NCBI RefSeq assembly: GCF_009617875.1
Contig: NZ_BLAV01000001.1
Span: 4,836,001-4,900,000 of the forward strand
Direction: 5' to 3'
Length of the DNA stretch: 64,000 nt
DNA from: Prolixibacter sp. NT017
GTDB taxonomy: Bacteria > Bacteroidota > Bacteroidia > Bacteroidales > Prolixibacteraceae
Shown here: in pieces, positions 8,066 through 17,919 of the stretch
How the letters are laid out: each line of letters begins with the position of its first letter
Numbering within the stretch: the stretch's first letter is position 1
Position numbers and translations under genes: made by a program
Notes under the pieces: generated by a model
What the model saw: only the letters and a program-made list of their open reading frames with translations
What the model was told of the DNA's origin: nothing
Database searches by the model: none

Positions 8066-8968
8066 GTGATGAGTGAATACCATGTACCCGTGTTGTTGGA
8101 TGCAAGTGTTGACGGTTTGGCGCTGAAACCGGGTGGAGTATATGTGGATGTGACGTTTGGCGGAGGAGGACACTCGCGCAGAATCCTGGAGAAACTCAAG
8201 GGCGGCAAATTGCTGGCTTTCGATCAGGATGTGGATGCCCGGCAAAACCTTATTGATGACGATCGTCTCATATTTGTTCAGCATAATTTTCGGTTCCTGA
8301 AAAATTTCCTCCGCTACTACGGATTGGAAAAGGTGGATGGGATATTGGCCGATTTGGGCGTTTCGTCGCATGAGTTCGATGAAGCAGAACGCGGTTTTTC
8401 TTTTCGCTTCGACGGAAAGCTCGATATGCGGATGAATCAAACCGCTGAAAAAGATGCGGCATCGATTGTGAATGAATACGAGGAGAGTGAGTTGATGCGA
8501 ATTTTCAGAACCTACGGGGAAGTCAAAAATGCCAGAAGACTGGTTTCATTAATCACAAATGCCAGATCGCAGGAGCCGGTTAATACAATTGGTCAGTTCC
8601 TGAAAGTGATTGAACCTTGTGTGCCACCCAAAACGGAGAAAAAGTACCTGGCACAGGTGTTTCAGGCGCTTCGTATTGAGGTGAACCGGGAAATGGATGT
8701 GCTGAAAGATTTTCTGGAAGCCATTCCTGAAGTGTTGAATCCCGGAGGGCGCTTCGTCGCTATCACCTATCATTCGCTGGAAGACAGGATGGTGAAGAAC
8801 TTTGTCAGGAGTGGCAAGGTGGAAGGAACGATTGAGAAGGACCTGTACGGAAATTATGAAGTCCCGGTGAAGGCGGTCAACCGGAAGCCGATTGTGCCGG
8901 ATGAAGATGAGATAAACGATAATCCGCGGGCGCGAAGTGCCAAATTGCGGATTGCAGAAAGAATATAA
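8066..8968 (+). CDS. rsmH: 16S rRNA (cytosine(1402)-N(4))-methyltransferase
   Basis: A 300-aa SAM-dependent methyltransferase (old name MraW) acting on C1402 in the decoding centre of 16S rRNA. Motifs: HVPVLLDASVDGL at the N-terminus, the SAM-binding loop DVTFGGGGHS, ADLGVSSHEFDEAERGFSFR, and ITYHSLEDRMVKNF near the C-terminus. It is the second gene of the dcw operon and is followed 2 bp later by the ftsL-like gene. Confidence 0.96.
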   Translation: MMSEYHVPVLLDASVDGLALKPGGVYVDVTFGGGGHSRRILEKLKGGKLLAFDQDVDARQNLIDDDRLIFVQHNFRFLKNFLRYYGLEKVDGILADLGVSSHEFDEAERGFSFRFDGKLDMRMNQTAEKDAASIVNEYEESELMRIFRTYGEVKNARRLVSLITNARSQEPVNTIGQFLKVIEPCVPPKTEKKYLAQVFQALRIEVNREMDVLKDFLEAIPEVLNPGGRFVAITYHSLEDRMVKNFVRSGKVEGTIEKDLYGNYEVPVKAVNRKPIVPDEDEINDNPRARSAKLRIAERI

Positions 8969-8970
8969 TT

Positions 8971-9318
8971 ATGCCGGAAAAGAACAACCGAAAGAGATAC
9001 CGGGTTTCGTTACGGACCATTTTGAATGGCCGTATCCTGGAAAGTGACTGGCTGAGGAGAAACCGGTTGTTGATTTTTGTCGTGGTGGTCATGTTGCTGG
9101 TTAATATCTCCATTCGGTATAAGTCGGAGAAAACCATTAGGCATATTACCGCCCTTCAGGACTCGCTGAAGGAATTGCGTTCTGAATCTGTTGCGGTGGC
9201 AGCCGAGCTGATGAAGATGAGCCGGCCTTCTGAAGTGATGGACCGAGTGGAGAAAAGTAACCTAGGGCTTGAGGTATCGAAGGAACCTCCCCGAAGATTG
9301 TATGTAGATAAAGAATAG
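8971..9318 (+). CDS. ftsL: FtsL-like bitopic division protein
   Basis: A 115-aa protein with a basic cytoplasmic N-terminus of about 30 residues, a single membrane helix (LLIFVVVVMLLVNISI, about 34-49) and a coiled-coil-like periplasmic segment (about 52-95, heptad leucines in ITALQDSLKELRSESVAVAA). Sequence conservation in FtsL is low. The call rests on topology, size and position between rsmH and ftsI. In the divisome FtsL works with FtsB and FtsQ to activate FtsWI. No FtsB gene is seen in the window. Confidence 0.8.
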   Translation: MPEKNNRKRYRVSLRTILNGRILESDWLRRNRLLIFVVVVMLLVNISIRYKSEKTIRHITALQDSLKELRSESVAVAAELMKMSRPSEVMDRVEKSNLGLEVSKEPPRRLYVDKE

Positions 9319-9324
9319 TGGTTG

Positions 9325-11460
9325 ATGGAAATCCGGAAAACCATACTAACCCGATTTAGCCTGTTTTACGTGGCTGCAATAATTTTTGCCCTCCTTCTGA
9401 TGGGCAATATTTTTATTATTCAGCAGGATAAAAGCTGGGATCAGAAAGGTGAGCGGCTTGACGTAAAAGAGGTGACAATCCCGGCCCGGCGAGGTGATAT
9501 TTGTGCCGACGACGGGAGGCCACTGGCTACATCGGTTCCTTATTATGAGTTGCGAATGGATTTAGCGGCACCGGGTGTGAAAGAGGTCTTCAACGCGAAG
9601 GTTGATTCCTTGGCTTATTACCTGGCCCACTTTTTCAGAGATAAATCGGAGGCAGCTTACCGGCACGAATTGCGCTCAGCTTATCGTCAGGGAGCCCGCT
9701 ATCATCTGATCAATCCACGAAAAGTGAATTACCTGGAGCTGCAAAAAATTGAAAAGTTCCCCATTTTCCGTCGCGGACGAAACCGGGGTGGCTTAATCGC
9801 CGAGCAGGAAAATCTTCGGGTTTACCCTTTCGGTAATATGGCTACAAGAACGCTGGGACGAATGAGTAGTACGGTTTATGGCGGAACCCATGGAAGCGTT
9901 GGCTACTACGGACTGGAAGAAGCGTACGAAAGTTACCTGAAAGGCGAAGACGGCCTTGCCCTGAAACGGAACTTGTCGGGAAGATGGTTGTACGTGAGCA
10001 AGGAAGATCCGCAGGACGGTTACAACCTGATAACAACCATCAATGTCAATTTTCAGGATATGGTGATGCATGCCTTGAAGAAAGAGATGGTTGATAGTAG
10101 GGCAAAATATGGAACGGCTGTCCTGATGGATGTCAAAACCGGCGATATTAAGGCGATTGCAAATTACGGACGAGATGACAATGGCGATTTGGTTGAAGGC
10201 TATCAAAATTATGCCATCGGTAACTCCGGAAATGCTGAGCCGGGCTCGACTTTCAAGTTGGTATCGCTGATGGCGGCGCTGGAAGATGGGAAAGTAGACA
10301 CGTCAACGATAGTAGATACCGGAAACGGTGTATGGAAATATAAAGATCGTACGGTGTATGACAGTGACTGGCGGCATGGTGGACATGGAAAGATTACCAT
10401 GAAGCAGGTCTTCGAGCTGTCTTCGAATGTTGGGGTTGCCAAAATCATTACCAAGGCTTACGCCGGACACGAACGGGATTTCGTTGACCGGATTTATAGT
10501 TTTGGATTGAATCAACCCGTTGATTTGGGGATTAAAGGCGAGGCGAAGCCATTCATCAAGTATCCCGGTGGTGGCAATGGTTGGTCGGGTGTGACCTTGG
10601 CTTGGATGTCGTTTGGGTATGAGCTGAAACTGACGCCGTTGCAGATGCTGACTTTTTATAATGCCGTTGCCAATAACGGACGGATGGTGGAGCCACGATT
10701 GGTGCAGGCAATCGATAGAAACGGACGTGAGGTCAAGGAATTTAAAACGAAGGTGATGAATCCGAAAATCTGTTCTTCCGAAACGCTTAATAAGGTGCAC
10801 GATATGTTACGCGGCGTGGTGGTGCGGGGAACGGCTAAATCCCTAAATACACCGGCTTACGAAATTGCGGGAAAAACAGGTACAGCACAGGTGGCAAACC
10901 AAAGCGAAGGATACTTCCATGCTTCGGGACGGATTTACCAGGCGTCATTCGTGGGATATTTTCCGGCTGATAATCCGCGGTACTCGTGTATTGTGGTCAT
11001 CAATGGTCCGAAAGGCGCTTATTACGGTGGCTCGGTAGCCGGCCCGGTTTTCCGCGAAATCTCGGACAACGTGTACGCCAGCGACCTGCGGATGCACGAT
11101 GATTTGGATATTTCGGCTTTCGCCGGAAAACAGGACTATCCCGGAGAAGTTTCGGGTAAACGAAAAGATTTGGAAGAGGTGCTGGATGATGCCGATTTGC
11201 TGCATGGCTGGTTTCACGGTAGTAGCGAATGGGCCGAAATGGATACCACCAACCATGATGTGGAGCTGGGTCCGTTGAAGGTTGTTCCGGGTGTGATGCC
11301 CAAAGTGACAGGCATGGGTGCATCGGATGCTGTTTACATTTTGGAAAACCGGGGCCTGCGTGTTTCTGTTTCCGGTCGTGGTAGAGTGCTGACGCAGTCG
11401 ATACCGGCCGGAACGAAATATCAGACCGGGCAGTCGGTGAGATTAAGATTAGGAGAATAA
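9325..11460 (+). CDS. ftsI: FtsI/PBP3-type peptidoglycan transpeptidase with PASTA domain
   Basis: Division-specific DD-transpeptidase, 711 aa from the ATG at 9325 (a TTG one codon earlier is less likely). It has one N-terminal membrane helix (about 13-33), the class B dimerisation domain with PARRGDI, and a transpeptidase domain with all three catalytic motifs: STFK (308-311), SSN (366-368) and KTGT (517-520). A C-terminal PASTA domain (about 650-711) is present, which E. coli FtsI lacks but some Spo-type and Gram-positive PBPs have. It begins 6 bp after ftsL, and murE starts directly after its stop codon. Confidence 0.95.
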   Translation: MEIRKTILTRFSLFYVAAIIFALLLMGNIFIIQQDKSWDQKGERLDVKEVTIPARRGDICADDGRPLATSVPYYELRMDLAAPGVKEVFNAKVDSLAYYLAHFFRDKSEAAYRHELRSAYRQGARYHLINPRKVNYLELQKIEKFPIFRRGRNRGGLIAEQENLRVYPFGNMATRTLGRMSSTVYGGTHGSVGYYGLEEAYESYLKGEDGLALKRNLSGRWLYVSKEDPQDGYNLITTINVNFQDMVMHALKKEMVDSRAKYGTAVLMDVKTGDIKAIANYGRDDNGDLVEGYQNYAIGNSGNAEPGSTFKLVSLMAALEDGKVDTSTIVDTGNGVWKYKDRTVYDSDWRHGGHGKITMKQVFELSSNVGVAKIITKAYAGHERDFVDRIYSFGLNQPVDLGIKGEAKPFIKYPGGGNGWSGVTLAWMSFGYELKLTPLQMLTFYNAVANNGRMVEPRLVQAIDRNGREVKEFKTKVMNPKICSSETLNKVHDMLRGVVVRGTAKSLNTPAYEIAGKTGTAQVANQSEGYFHASGRIYQASFVGYFPADNPRYSCIVVINGPKGAYYGGSVAGPVFREISDNVYASDLRMHDDLDISAFAGKQDYPGEVSGKRKDLEEVLDDADLLHGWFHGSSEWAEMDTTNHDVELGPLKVVPGVMPKVTGMGASDAVYILENRGLRVSVSGRGRVLTQSIPAGTKYQTGQSVRLRLGE

Positions 11461-12927
11461 ATGAAGAATTTAAACGAAATATTATCGGGGTTAAGCGGGC
11501 TGGAAGTTTCCGGATTCACGGATATTCCGGTTGCCGGAGTCGCTTTTGATTCACGTAAAGTGAAACCGGGATTTTTGTTTGTTGCTGTACCCGGAACACA
11601 GGTCGATGGCCACCAGTTTATCGAGAATGCCATCGCTGATGGAGCTGTAGCTATTGTTTGTGAGCGTTTGCCGGAAAAACAGAATTCGGATGTGGCATGG
11701 ATTCAATGTGAAAATTCTGCCAGGGTGTTGGGTGAAGTTGCTTCCCGTTTTTATGGAGAACCATCGGCGCAAATGAAGGTGGTAGGTGTAACCGGGACGA
11801 ATGGGAAAACCACCATTGCTACATTGTTGTACCAGCTATTCGGTATGCTCGGTTACAAAACGGGTTTGCTTTCGACTATCTGCAATTATGTGGGTGATGA
11901 AAAGCGACCATCGACGCATACCACGCCCGATCCGGTTCAGATTCACGAGCTGATGGCCGAGATGGTGGAAGCCGGATGCAGTTATTGCTTCATGGAGGTG
12001 AGTTCGCACGCTATTCATCAGCAACGCATTGCTGGTATTCAGTTCGATGGGGGCATCTTCACAAATCTGACACATGATCATCTGGACTATCACAAAACAT
12101 TCATTGAATACCGGAACGCTAAGAAAATGTTTTTCGATGGACTGAGTAAAGAAGCATTCGCGTTGACCAACTCTGACGATAAGAATGGTATGGTGATGCT
12201 TCAGAATACCGATGCGCAGAAACTAACCTATTCCATGCGTTCGCTCGCTGATTTTCGGGTGAAGGTGCTGGAAAGTCATTTCGATGGGATGTTGTTGAGT
12301 GTGGACGGAACGGAAGTTTGGTCGCACTTCATCGGCAATTTTAACGCGATGAATTTGCTGGCCGTGTATGGAACGGCTGTTTCGCTTGGCGCGGAAAAAG
12401 AAGAAGTATTGCAGCAAATGAGCTTGCTGAAGCCTGTGGATGGGCGCTTCGAAATTATTCGTTCTCCGCTGGGCGTTTTTGCTATCGTCGATTATGCGCA
12501 CACGCCGGATGCCTTGAAGAATGTGCTTTCATCGATCAATGAAATTCGTACCCGGAACGAAACGCTTTTCACGGTAGTGGGAGCCGGAGGGAATCGTGAT
12601 AAGACGAAACGACCGGAGATGGCCCAGGAAGCGGCTTCTGCCAGTGATCGTGTTATTCTGACGGCCGACAATCCGCGTTCGGAGGATCCGGAAGCAATTA
12701 TTGCTGATATGATGATCGGTGTGGAGGCACATCAGCGGAACAAAGTGTTGGCGATTTCGAATCGGAAAGAGGCGATTCGCACAGCCGCCATGATGGCGCG
12801 GCCCGGCGATATTATCCTGGTGGCTGGGAAAGGACACGAAACGTACCAGGAAATTAAGGGGGTGAAACACCATTTTGATGATCGTGAAGTTATTCGGGAA
12901 ATATTCGGTGTAACCGGACAAAACTAA
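11461..12927 (+). CDS. murE: UDP-MurNAc-L-Ala-D-Glu:meso-diaminopimelate ligase
   Basis: Adds the third stem-peptide residue in the cytoplasm. The 488-aa protein has the ATP loop GTNGKTT (112-118), the HDHLDYH segment (about 205-211) and the substrate-selecting motif DNPR (403-406, in DNPRSEDPE), which marks the meso-DAP-adding form rather than the lysine form. The start codon abuts the ftsI stop with no gap, so the two are probably coupled. Confidence 0.96.
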   Translation: MKNLNEILSGLSGLEVSGFTDIPVAGVAFDSRKVKPGFLFVAVPGTQVDGHQFIENAIADGAVAIVCERLPEKQNSDVAWIQCENSARVLGEVASRFYGEPSAQMKVVGVTGTNGKTTIATLLYQLFGMLGYKTGLLSTICNYVGDEKRPSTHTTPDPVQIHELMAEMVEAGCSYCFMEVSSHAIHQQRIAGIQFDGGIFTNLTHDHLDYHKTFIEYRNAKKMFFDGLSKEAFALTNSDDKNGMVMLQNTDAQKLTYSMRSLADFRVKVLESHFDGMLLSVDGTEVWSHFIGNFNAMNLLAVYGTAVSLGAEKEEVLQQMSLLKPVDGRFEIIRSPLGVFAIVDYAHTPDALKNVLSSINEIRTRNETLFTVVGAGGNRDKTKRPEMAQEAASASDRVILTADNPRSEDPEAIIADMMIGVEAHQRNKVLAISNRKEAIRTAAMMARPGDIILVAGKGHETYQEIKGVKHHFDDREVIREIFGVTGQN

Positions 12928-12933
12928 TTTAAT

Positions 12934-14184
12934 ATGCTCTATTACTTGTTTAAATATCTTGAATCGTTGAATTTCCCGGGTGCGGGGATGTTCGAGTATC
13001 TCTCGTTCCGGTCGGCCCTGGCGATCATCACCGCCCTGTTGTTTTCCACTTTCGTAGGAAAGAAGATCATCCGCATTCTGCAGCGCCAGCAAATTGGTGA
13101 AGAGATTCGCGATCTGGGTCTCGAGGGACAATTGCAAAAACGGGGAACGCCGACCATGGGAGGAATCATTATCCTGTCGTCGTTGTTGGTGCCGGTGCTT
13201 TTGTTTGCCAAACTTGACAATGTTTATATTCTGTTGATGATTATCACGACCGTATGGCTCGGTTTCATCGGTTTTGTAGACGATTATATCAAAGTTTTCC
13301 TGAAAGATAAAGAAGGCCTTGCCGGCAAATTCAAGATTCTGGGACAGGTTTCACTGGGATTAATTGTAGCAGCTACGCTCTATTTCAGCAAGGACGTGGT
13401 CATCCGAGAGCGGGTAATGAACCCTGATGGAAAGGTAAAAACAGAAATCCTGGTGAACAGTATGACCGGTGAACAAACGGTCAGCCAGGTAACCCGCGAT
13501 GTGAAATCGACCAAAACTACTATTCCGTTTGTAAAGAATCACGAATTCAACTACAAATGGCTGGTTTGGTTCATGGGTAATAAAGCTTCCGAGTGGGGCT
13601 GGCTCGTTTATGCCCTGGTCATCATTTTTATTATAACCGCAGTGTCGAACGGAGCCAACCTCACCGATGGTCTGGACGGTCTCGCGACGGGGACTTCCGC
13701 GATAAGTGGCACAACGCTGGGAGTGTTTGCCTACCTCAGTGGTAACCTGATATATGCCGATTACCTGAATATTATGTATATCCCGCAGGTTGGTGAACTG
13801 ACTGTTTTTATGGCGGCTTTCATTGGTGCGGCTATTGGATTTTTGTGGTACAACTCTTTCCCGGCCCAGGTTTTTATGGGCGATACAGGAAGTTTGGCCA
13901 TGGGAGGAATTTTAGCCGTGTTCGCCATCATCGTCCGGAAGGAAATTCTGATTCCGCTGTTGTGCGGTGTTTTCCTGGTCGAAAACCTGTCGGTGATGAT
14001 TCAGGTAGCATATTTCAAGCATACGAAACGGAAATACGGTGAAGGGCGCAGGGTGTTTCTGATGTCGCCGCTTCATCATCATTACCAGAAAAAAGGCATT
14101 CCTGAAGCCAAAATCGTTACGCGGTTCTGGATTATTGGGATTTTACTGGCAGTACTGACTGTAGCAACATTGAAAATGCGTTAA
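12934..14184 (+). CDS. mraY: Phospho-MurNAc-pentapeptide transferase
   Basis: Integral membrane enzyme that moves phospho-MurNAc-pentapeptide onto undecaprenyl phosphate to form lipid I. The polytopic protein of 416 aa has the active-site blocks [33 protein letters not shown] and the histidine block LHHHYQKKG. It is about 50 residues longer than the E. coli enzyme. The surplus is mostly a charged segment at about residues 150-205 (from REVRVMNPDG-like sequence to KNHEF) between membrane helices; I believe this insertion is common in Bacteroidota. Confidence 0.96.
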   Translation: MLYYLFKYLESLNFPGAGMFEYLSFRSALAIITALLFSTFVGKKIIRILQRQQIGEEIRDLGLEGQLQKRGTPTMGGIIILSSLLVPVLLFAKLDNVYILLMIITTVWLGFIGFVDDYIKVFLKDKEGLAGKFKILGQVSLGLIVAATLYFSKDVVIRERVMNPDGKVKTEILVNSMTGEQTVSQVTRDVKSTKTTIPFVKNHEFNYKWLVWFMGNKASEWGWLVYALVIIFIITAVSNGANLTDGLDGLATGTSAISGTTLGVFAYLSGNLIYADYLNIMYIPQVGELTVFMAAFIGAAIGFLWYNSFPAQVFMGDTGSLAMGGILAVFAIIVRKEILIPLLCGVFLVENLSVMIQVAYFKHTKRKYGEGRRVFLMSPLHHHYQKKGIPEAKIVTRFWIIGILLAVLTVATLKMR

Positions 14185-14186
14185 TC

Positions 14187-15527
14187 ATGACCCCAAAAAA
14201 ACTGGTCATATTAGGTGCAGGCGAGAGCGGAATAGGTTCCGCGATTCTCGGTCAGAAGAAAGGATTTGACGTGTTCGTTTCGGATAGCGGAACGATAAAA
14301 AATAAATACAAAAGCGTTCTTTACGAGAATGGAATCCGGTGGGAGGAAAAGCAGCATACCGAGGCTGAAATCCTGTCGGCCGATTTGGTGATGAAAAGTC
14401 CGGGTATTCCTGAAAAAGTGCCATTGGTTCAAAAACTATTGGAAAAAGGAATTCCGGTTATTTCGGAAATTGAATTCGCCGGAAGGTACACGCAGGCAAA
14501 AACCATCTGCATTACCGGAAGCAACGGAAAAACAACCACAACCCTGCTCATTTACGATATGATGAAAAGGGCAGGATTGAATGTTGGGGTTGCCGGAAAT
14601 ATGGGAAAAAGCTTTGCCTGGCAGGTCGCTGAGGAAGATTTCGACCTGTATGTGATTGAGCTTTCCAGCTTTCAGCTCGACGGGATGTACGATTTCCGGG
14701 CTGATGTAGCCATCCTGCTGAATATCACTCCCGACCACCTGGACCGGTACGATTACCAGATGCAGAATTACGTGAATTCGAAGTTCCGCATCTTGCAAAA
14801 CCAGCGTCAGGAAGACTTTTTTATCTATTGTGCTGATGATGATATCATCACTACGGAGATCGAAAAAAGGGATATTCACGCACAGATGATCCCGTTCTCC
14901 ATTGAAAATCAACTGGCCTTTGGGGCCTGGATTGAAAACAACGAACTAATAGTTAGCATTAATCATAATTCATTCGCAATGTCCATATTCGATTTGGCTT
15001 TACAAGGAAAACACAACATGTACAACTCTATGGCGGCAGGTTTGTCGGGAGTCGTTTTCCGGTTACGAAAAGAGAAGATTCGCCAGTGTCTCACCGACTT
15101 TCAGGGAGTGGAACACCGGCTCGAACGCTTCATCAGGGTTCATGGTATCGAGTTTATCAATGATTCGAAGGCCACCAACATCAACTCAACCTGGTATGCG
15201 CTGGAAAGCATGAATACGCAGGTCGTATGGATTGTTGGCGGAGTCGACAAAGGCAACGATTATTCGATGCTCTACGATTTGGTCAAGACCAAAGTGAAAG
15301 CCATTGTTTGCCTCGGAAAAGACAACCGGAAAATTATCGATGCATTCAGCGGTATGGTAAAAGACGTTATCGATACGGATAGTATGGAAGAAGCGGTTCG
15401 GAACGCATATTTCCTGGCCGGCGAAGGCGACACGGTGTTGTTGTCTCCGGCCTGCGCCAGTTTCGACCTGTTTCAGAATTATGAAGAACGCGGCCAGATG
15501 TTCAAACAGGCCGTACGAAACCTTTAA
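14187..15527 (+). CDS. murD: UDP-MurNAc-L-alanine:D-glutamate ligase
   Basis: Cytoplasmic ligase adding D-Glu. It has an N-terminal Rossmann domain (LVILGAGESGIGSA), the ATP loop TGSNGKTTTT at about 112-121, the Mur-ligase block NITPDHLDRY and the C-terminal domain with NDSKATNINST and SPACASFDLFQNYEERG. At 446 aa it is a normal length. It lies 2 bp after mraY and 12 bp before ftsW. Confidence 0.96.
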   Translation: MTPKKLVILGAGESGIGSAILGQKKGFDVFVSDSGTIKNKYKSVLYENGIRWEEKQHTEAEILSADLVMKSPGIPEKVPLVQKLLEKGIPVISEIEFAGRYTQAKTICITGSNGKTTTTLLIYDMMKRAGLNVGVAGNMGKSFAWQVAEEDFDLYVIELSSFQLDGMYDFRADVAILLNITPDHLDRYDYQMQNYVNSKFRILQNQRQEDFFIYCADDDIITTEIEKRDIHAQMIPFSIENQLAFGAWIENNELIVSINHNSFAMSIFDLALQGKHNMYNSMAAGLSGVVFRLRKEKIRQCLTDFQGVEHRLERFIRVHGIEFINDSKATNINSTWYALESMNTQVVWIVGGVDKGNDYSMLYDLVKTKVKAIVCLGKDNRKIIDAFSGMVKDVIDTDSMEEAVRNAYFLAGEGDTVLLSPACASFDLFQNYEERGQMFKQAVRNL

Positions 15528-15539
15528 CCGGATTGAAAG

Positions 15540-16766
15540 ATGGGATTTGGCGTTTACCGGAAATATTTCAAAGGCGATAACATCATCTGGGCAGTGCTGG
15601 TAGCACTCTCCATTGCTTCCATGCTGATTATTTACAGCTCGACGGGAGCACTGGCTTTTCGTGTAGCAGGCGGAAATACCGCTCACTACCTGATTCGCCA
15701 GACATTGATGCACTTGCTCGGATTTGGAATTATTCTGGTAATGGTCAATATCATTCCCATTAAGTTTTACAACCGGACTGCGAATTTAGGTATGCTAACT
15801 GCGTTCTTTTTCATCATTATGGGATTGGTTTTTGGCCGGGCCAGTGGTGGAACAGGGCGTACCTTGCCACTTGGATTTATCACTTTTCAGCCAGCTGAGT
15901 TGGCGAAAGTGGCGCTGGTTATCTGGGTGTCCCGTATTCTGGCCAACAACCAGACCAGTAAAGAGAGCCTGAAAAAAGCGTTTGGTAAAACATTGTTGGG
16001 GGCAGCCGCCATTTGTGCCCCAATTGCCGTGGCCGACTTTTCAACTGCCGGCCTGCTTTTTACAACGGTAGTCATTATGATGTTTGTTGGACGGGTGCCT
16101 TTCAAATATATGATGCTGCTTGCGATGGCCGGAGTCGCGTTGGTGGCTATACTATATTTCATTGCACCTCATCTTCCCGACGGAGGTCGTTCAGGACGTA
16201 TCAAAACTGTGCGTGCCCGAATTGAGCGCTACATACACGGCGACAAACGCTCGGAGAAAGGGTTGACGCAGGCCGATTTTGCAAAAATTGCCATTCACCG
16301 CGGTGGATTTGGTGGTGTAGGTACCGGAAATAGCACGGTGAGTAACTTTATGAGTGCGGCCTATAACGACTTTGTTTATTCCATTATTATTGAGGAATAT
16401 GGAATGTTTGGCGGAGGTGTCATCCTGTTGTTTTACATCATGTTGCTGACGAGGGGAGGAATTTTGCTGAAGAAGAGTAACCGGACGTTCCCGGCTTTTC
16501 TGGCTACCGGAATAACAGTGCTGCTCTTTATGCAGGCCATGATCAATATGGGGGTGTCGGTGGGGATTTTACCCGTAACCGGACAGCCGTTGCCGTGGAT
16601 AAGCTGGGGAGGAACATCGCAGTTGTTTACGGCCATTGCTTTTGGACTATTGCTGAGTGTAAGCTCTCAAAATAATAAAGAACGTCGCGAGGAGATTGAG
16701 CACAAGTTCCACTCGACGGAAGATTTGCCCGATGAGGACGTGCAGTTGAAGGAAGAAACGGTTTAA
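15540..16766 (+). CDS. ftsW: FtsW, SEDS-family septal peptidoglycan polymerase
   Basis: A 408-aa polytopic SEDS protein that polymerises lipid II at the septum together with FtsI. It shows about ten hydrophobic segments, the family block LGFITFQPAELAKVALVIW, the GGFGGVGTGNS loop, FVYSIIIEEYG and the C-terminal GQPLPWISWGGTSQL. The last 40 residues are hydrophilic and acidic. Confidence 0.95.
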   Translation: MGFGVYRKYFKGDNIIWAVLVALSIASMLIIYSSTGALAFRVAGGNTAHYLIRQTLMHLLGFGIILVMVNIIPIKFYNRTANLGMLTAFFFIIMGLVFGRASGGTGRTLPLGFITFQPAELAKVALVIWVSRILANNQTSKESLKKAFGKTLLGAAAICAPIAVADFSTAGLLFTTVVIMMFVGRVPFKYMMLLAMAGVALVAILYFIAPHLPDGGRSGRIKTVRARIERYIHGDKRSEKGLTQADFAKIAIHRGGFGGVGTGNSTVSNFMSAAYNDFVYSIIIEEYGMFGGGVILLFYIMLLTRGGILLKKSNRTFPAFLATGITVLLFMQAMINMGVSVGILPVTGQPLPWISWGGTSQLFTAIAFGLLLSVSSQNNKERREEIEHKFHSTEDLPDEDVQLKEETV

Positions 16767-16806
16767 CTGTTTCCTGTCGGGAATAAGTTTTTTGAATCAG
16801 AAGAAA

Positions 16807-17919
16807 ATGAAAACATACAAATTCATCATTAGCGGAGGCGGAACCGGAGGTCATATTTTTCCGGCTATTTCCATTGCCGACGGTCTGAAGCAACGGTATC
16901 CGGATTGTGAGATCCTGTTTGTGGGAGCTGAGCACAAAATGGAGATGGAAAAAGTTCCGGCGGCTGGTTACACCATCGAAGGTCTGCCGGTAGCAGGTTT
17001 CCATCGCGGCGAGATTTGGCGCAACCTGTCGTTTCCGTTCAAGTTGCTTCGTTCGATGATGAAAGCACGTAAAATTGTCACTTCGTTTCGCCCCGATTGT
17101 GTGATTGGCGTAGGTGGTTATGCCAGCGGCCCGGTGCTCAGGGTTGCTACTAACAAAGGATTGCCTACAGTTGTTCAGGAACAGAATTCTTTTGCGGGTG
17201 TGACCAACAAAATTCTGGCGAAGAAAGTCGATAAGATTTGTGTGGCTTACGATAAAATGGAGCGCTTCTTTCCTGCCGGGAAGATTGTTTTCACCGGAAA
17301 TCCAATACGAAGCAACCTGCTTGAAGGGCAGAAGAATATTGAGGAGGCGCGGAAATTTTTCCAGTTGGAAGAAAACAAACCGGTTCTGTTGATTGTCGGC
17401 GGAAGTTTGGGAGCCCGTTCCATCAACGACAGTTTGCTGGCGCAGTTTGATGCATTGAAAGATTCCGGTATTCAGGTGATCTGGCAAACCGGGAAATTTT
17501 ATTATAAATCCATCAGCGAAAAGCTGGAAGGAAAACTTCCTGCCCATATTCACTTGATGGAATTTATTCCGCGAATGGATTTGGCTTATGCTGTGGCCGA
17601 TTTGGTCATCTCACGGGCCGGAGCGGGAACGATATCTGAACTTTGTCTGGTAGGCAAACCATCCATTCTGGTTCCGTCGCCTAACGTGGCAGAGGATCAC
17701 CAGACCCGAAACGCCATGGCGTTGGTAGAAAAAGAAGCGGCCGTATTGGTTAAAGACAGCGAAGCAAAAGAGAAGCTGGTTCCTGAGACTTTGAAGTTGA
17801 TCACTGATAAGCTCCAGTTGGAGAAACTGGCAGCGAACAGCACAAAAATGGCTTTGCCCAATGCGACCCGCGATATTGTAGAGGTTATTGCTGAATTGCT
17901 CGAAAAAAGAGAGTCATGA
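16807..17919 (+). CDS. murG: MurG, lipid II-forming GlcNAc transferase
   Basis: Peripheral membrane GT28 glycosyltransferase that converts lipid I to lipid II. It has FIISGGGTGGHIFPAISIA at the N-terminus, GVGGYASGP, NSFAGVTNKIL and the UDP-GlcNAc site SRAGAGTISEL. I prefer the ATG at 16807 (370 aa), because the frame's earlier TTG at 16792 adds only five polar residues before the conserved beta strand. The stop codon overlaps the murC start (ATGA). Confidence 0.95.
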   Translation: MKTYKFIISGGGTGGHIFPAISIADGLKQRYPDCEILFVGAEHKMEMEKVPAAGYTIEGLPVAGFHRGEIWRNLSFPFKLLRSMMKARKIVTSFRPDCVIGVGGYASGPVLRVATNKGLPTVVQEQNSFAGVTNKILAKKVDKICVAYDKMERFFPAGKIVFTGNPIRSNLLEGQKNIEEARKFFQLEENKPVLLIVGGSLGARSINDSLLAQFDALKDSGIQVIWQTGKFYYKSISEKLEGKLPAHIHLMEFIPRMDLAYAVADLVISRAGAGTISELCLVGKPSILVPSPNVAEDHQTRNAMALVEKEAAVLVKDSEAKEKLVPETLKLITDKLQLEKLAANSTKMALPNATRDIVEVIAELLEKRES

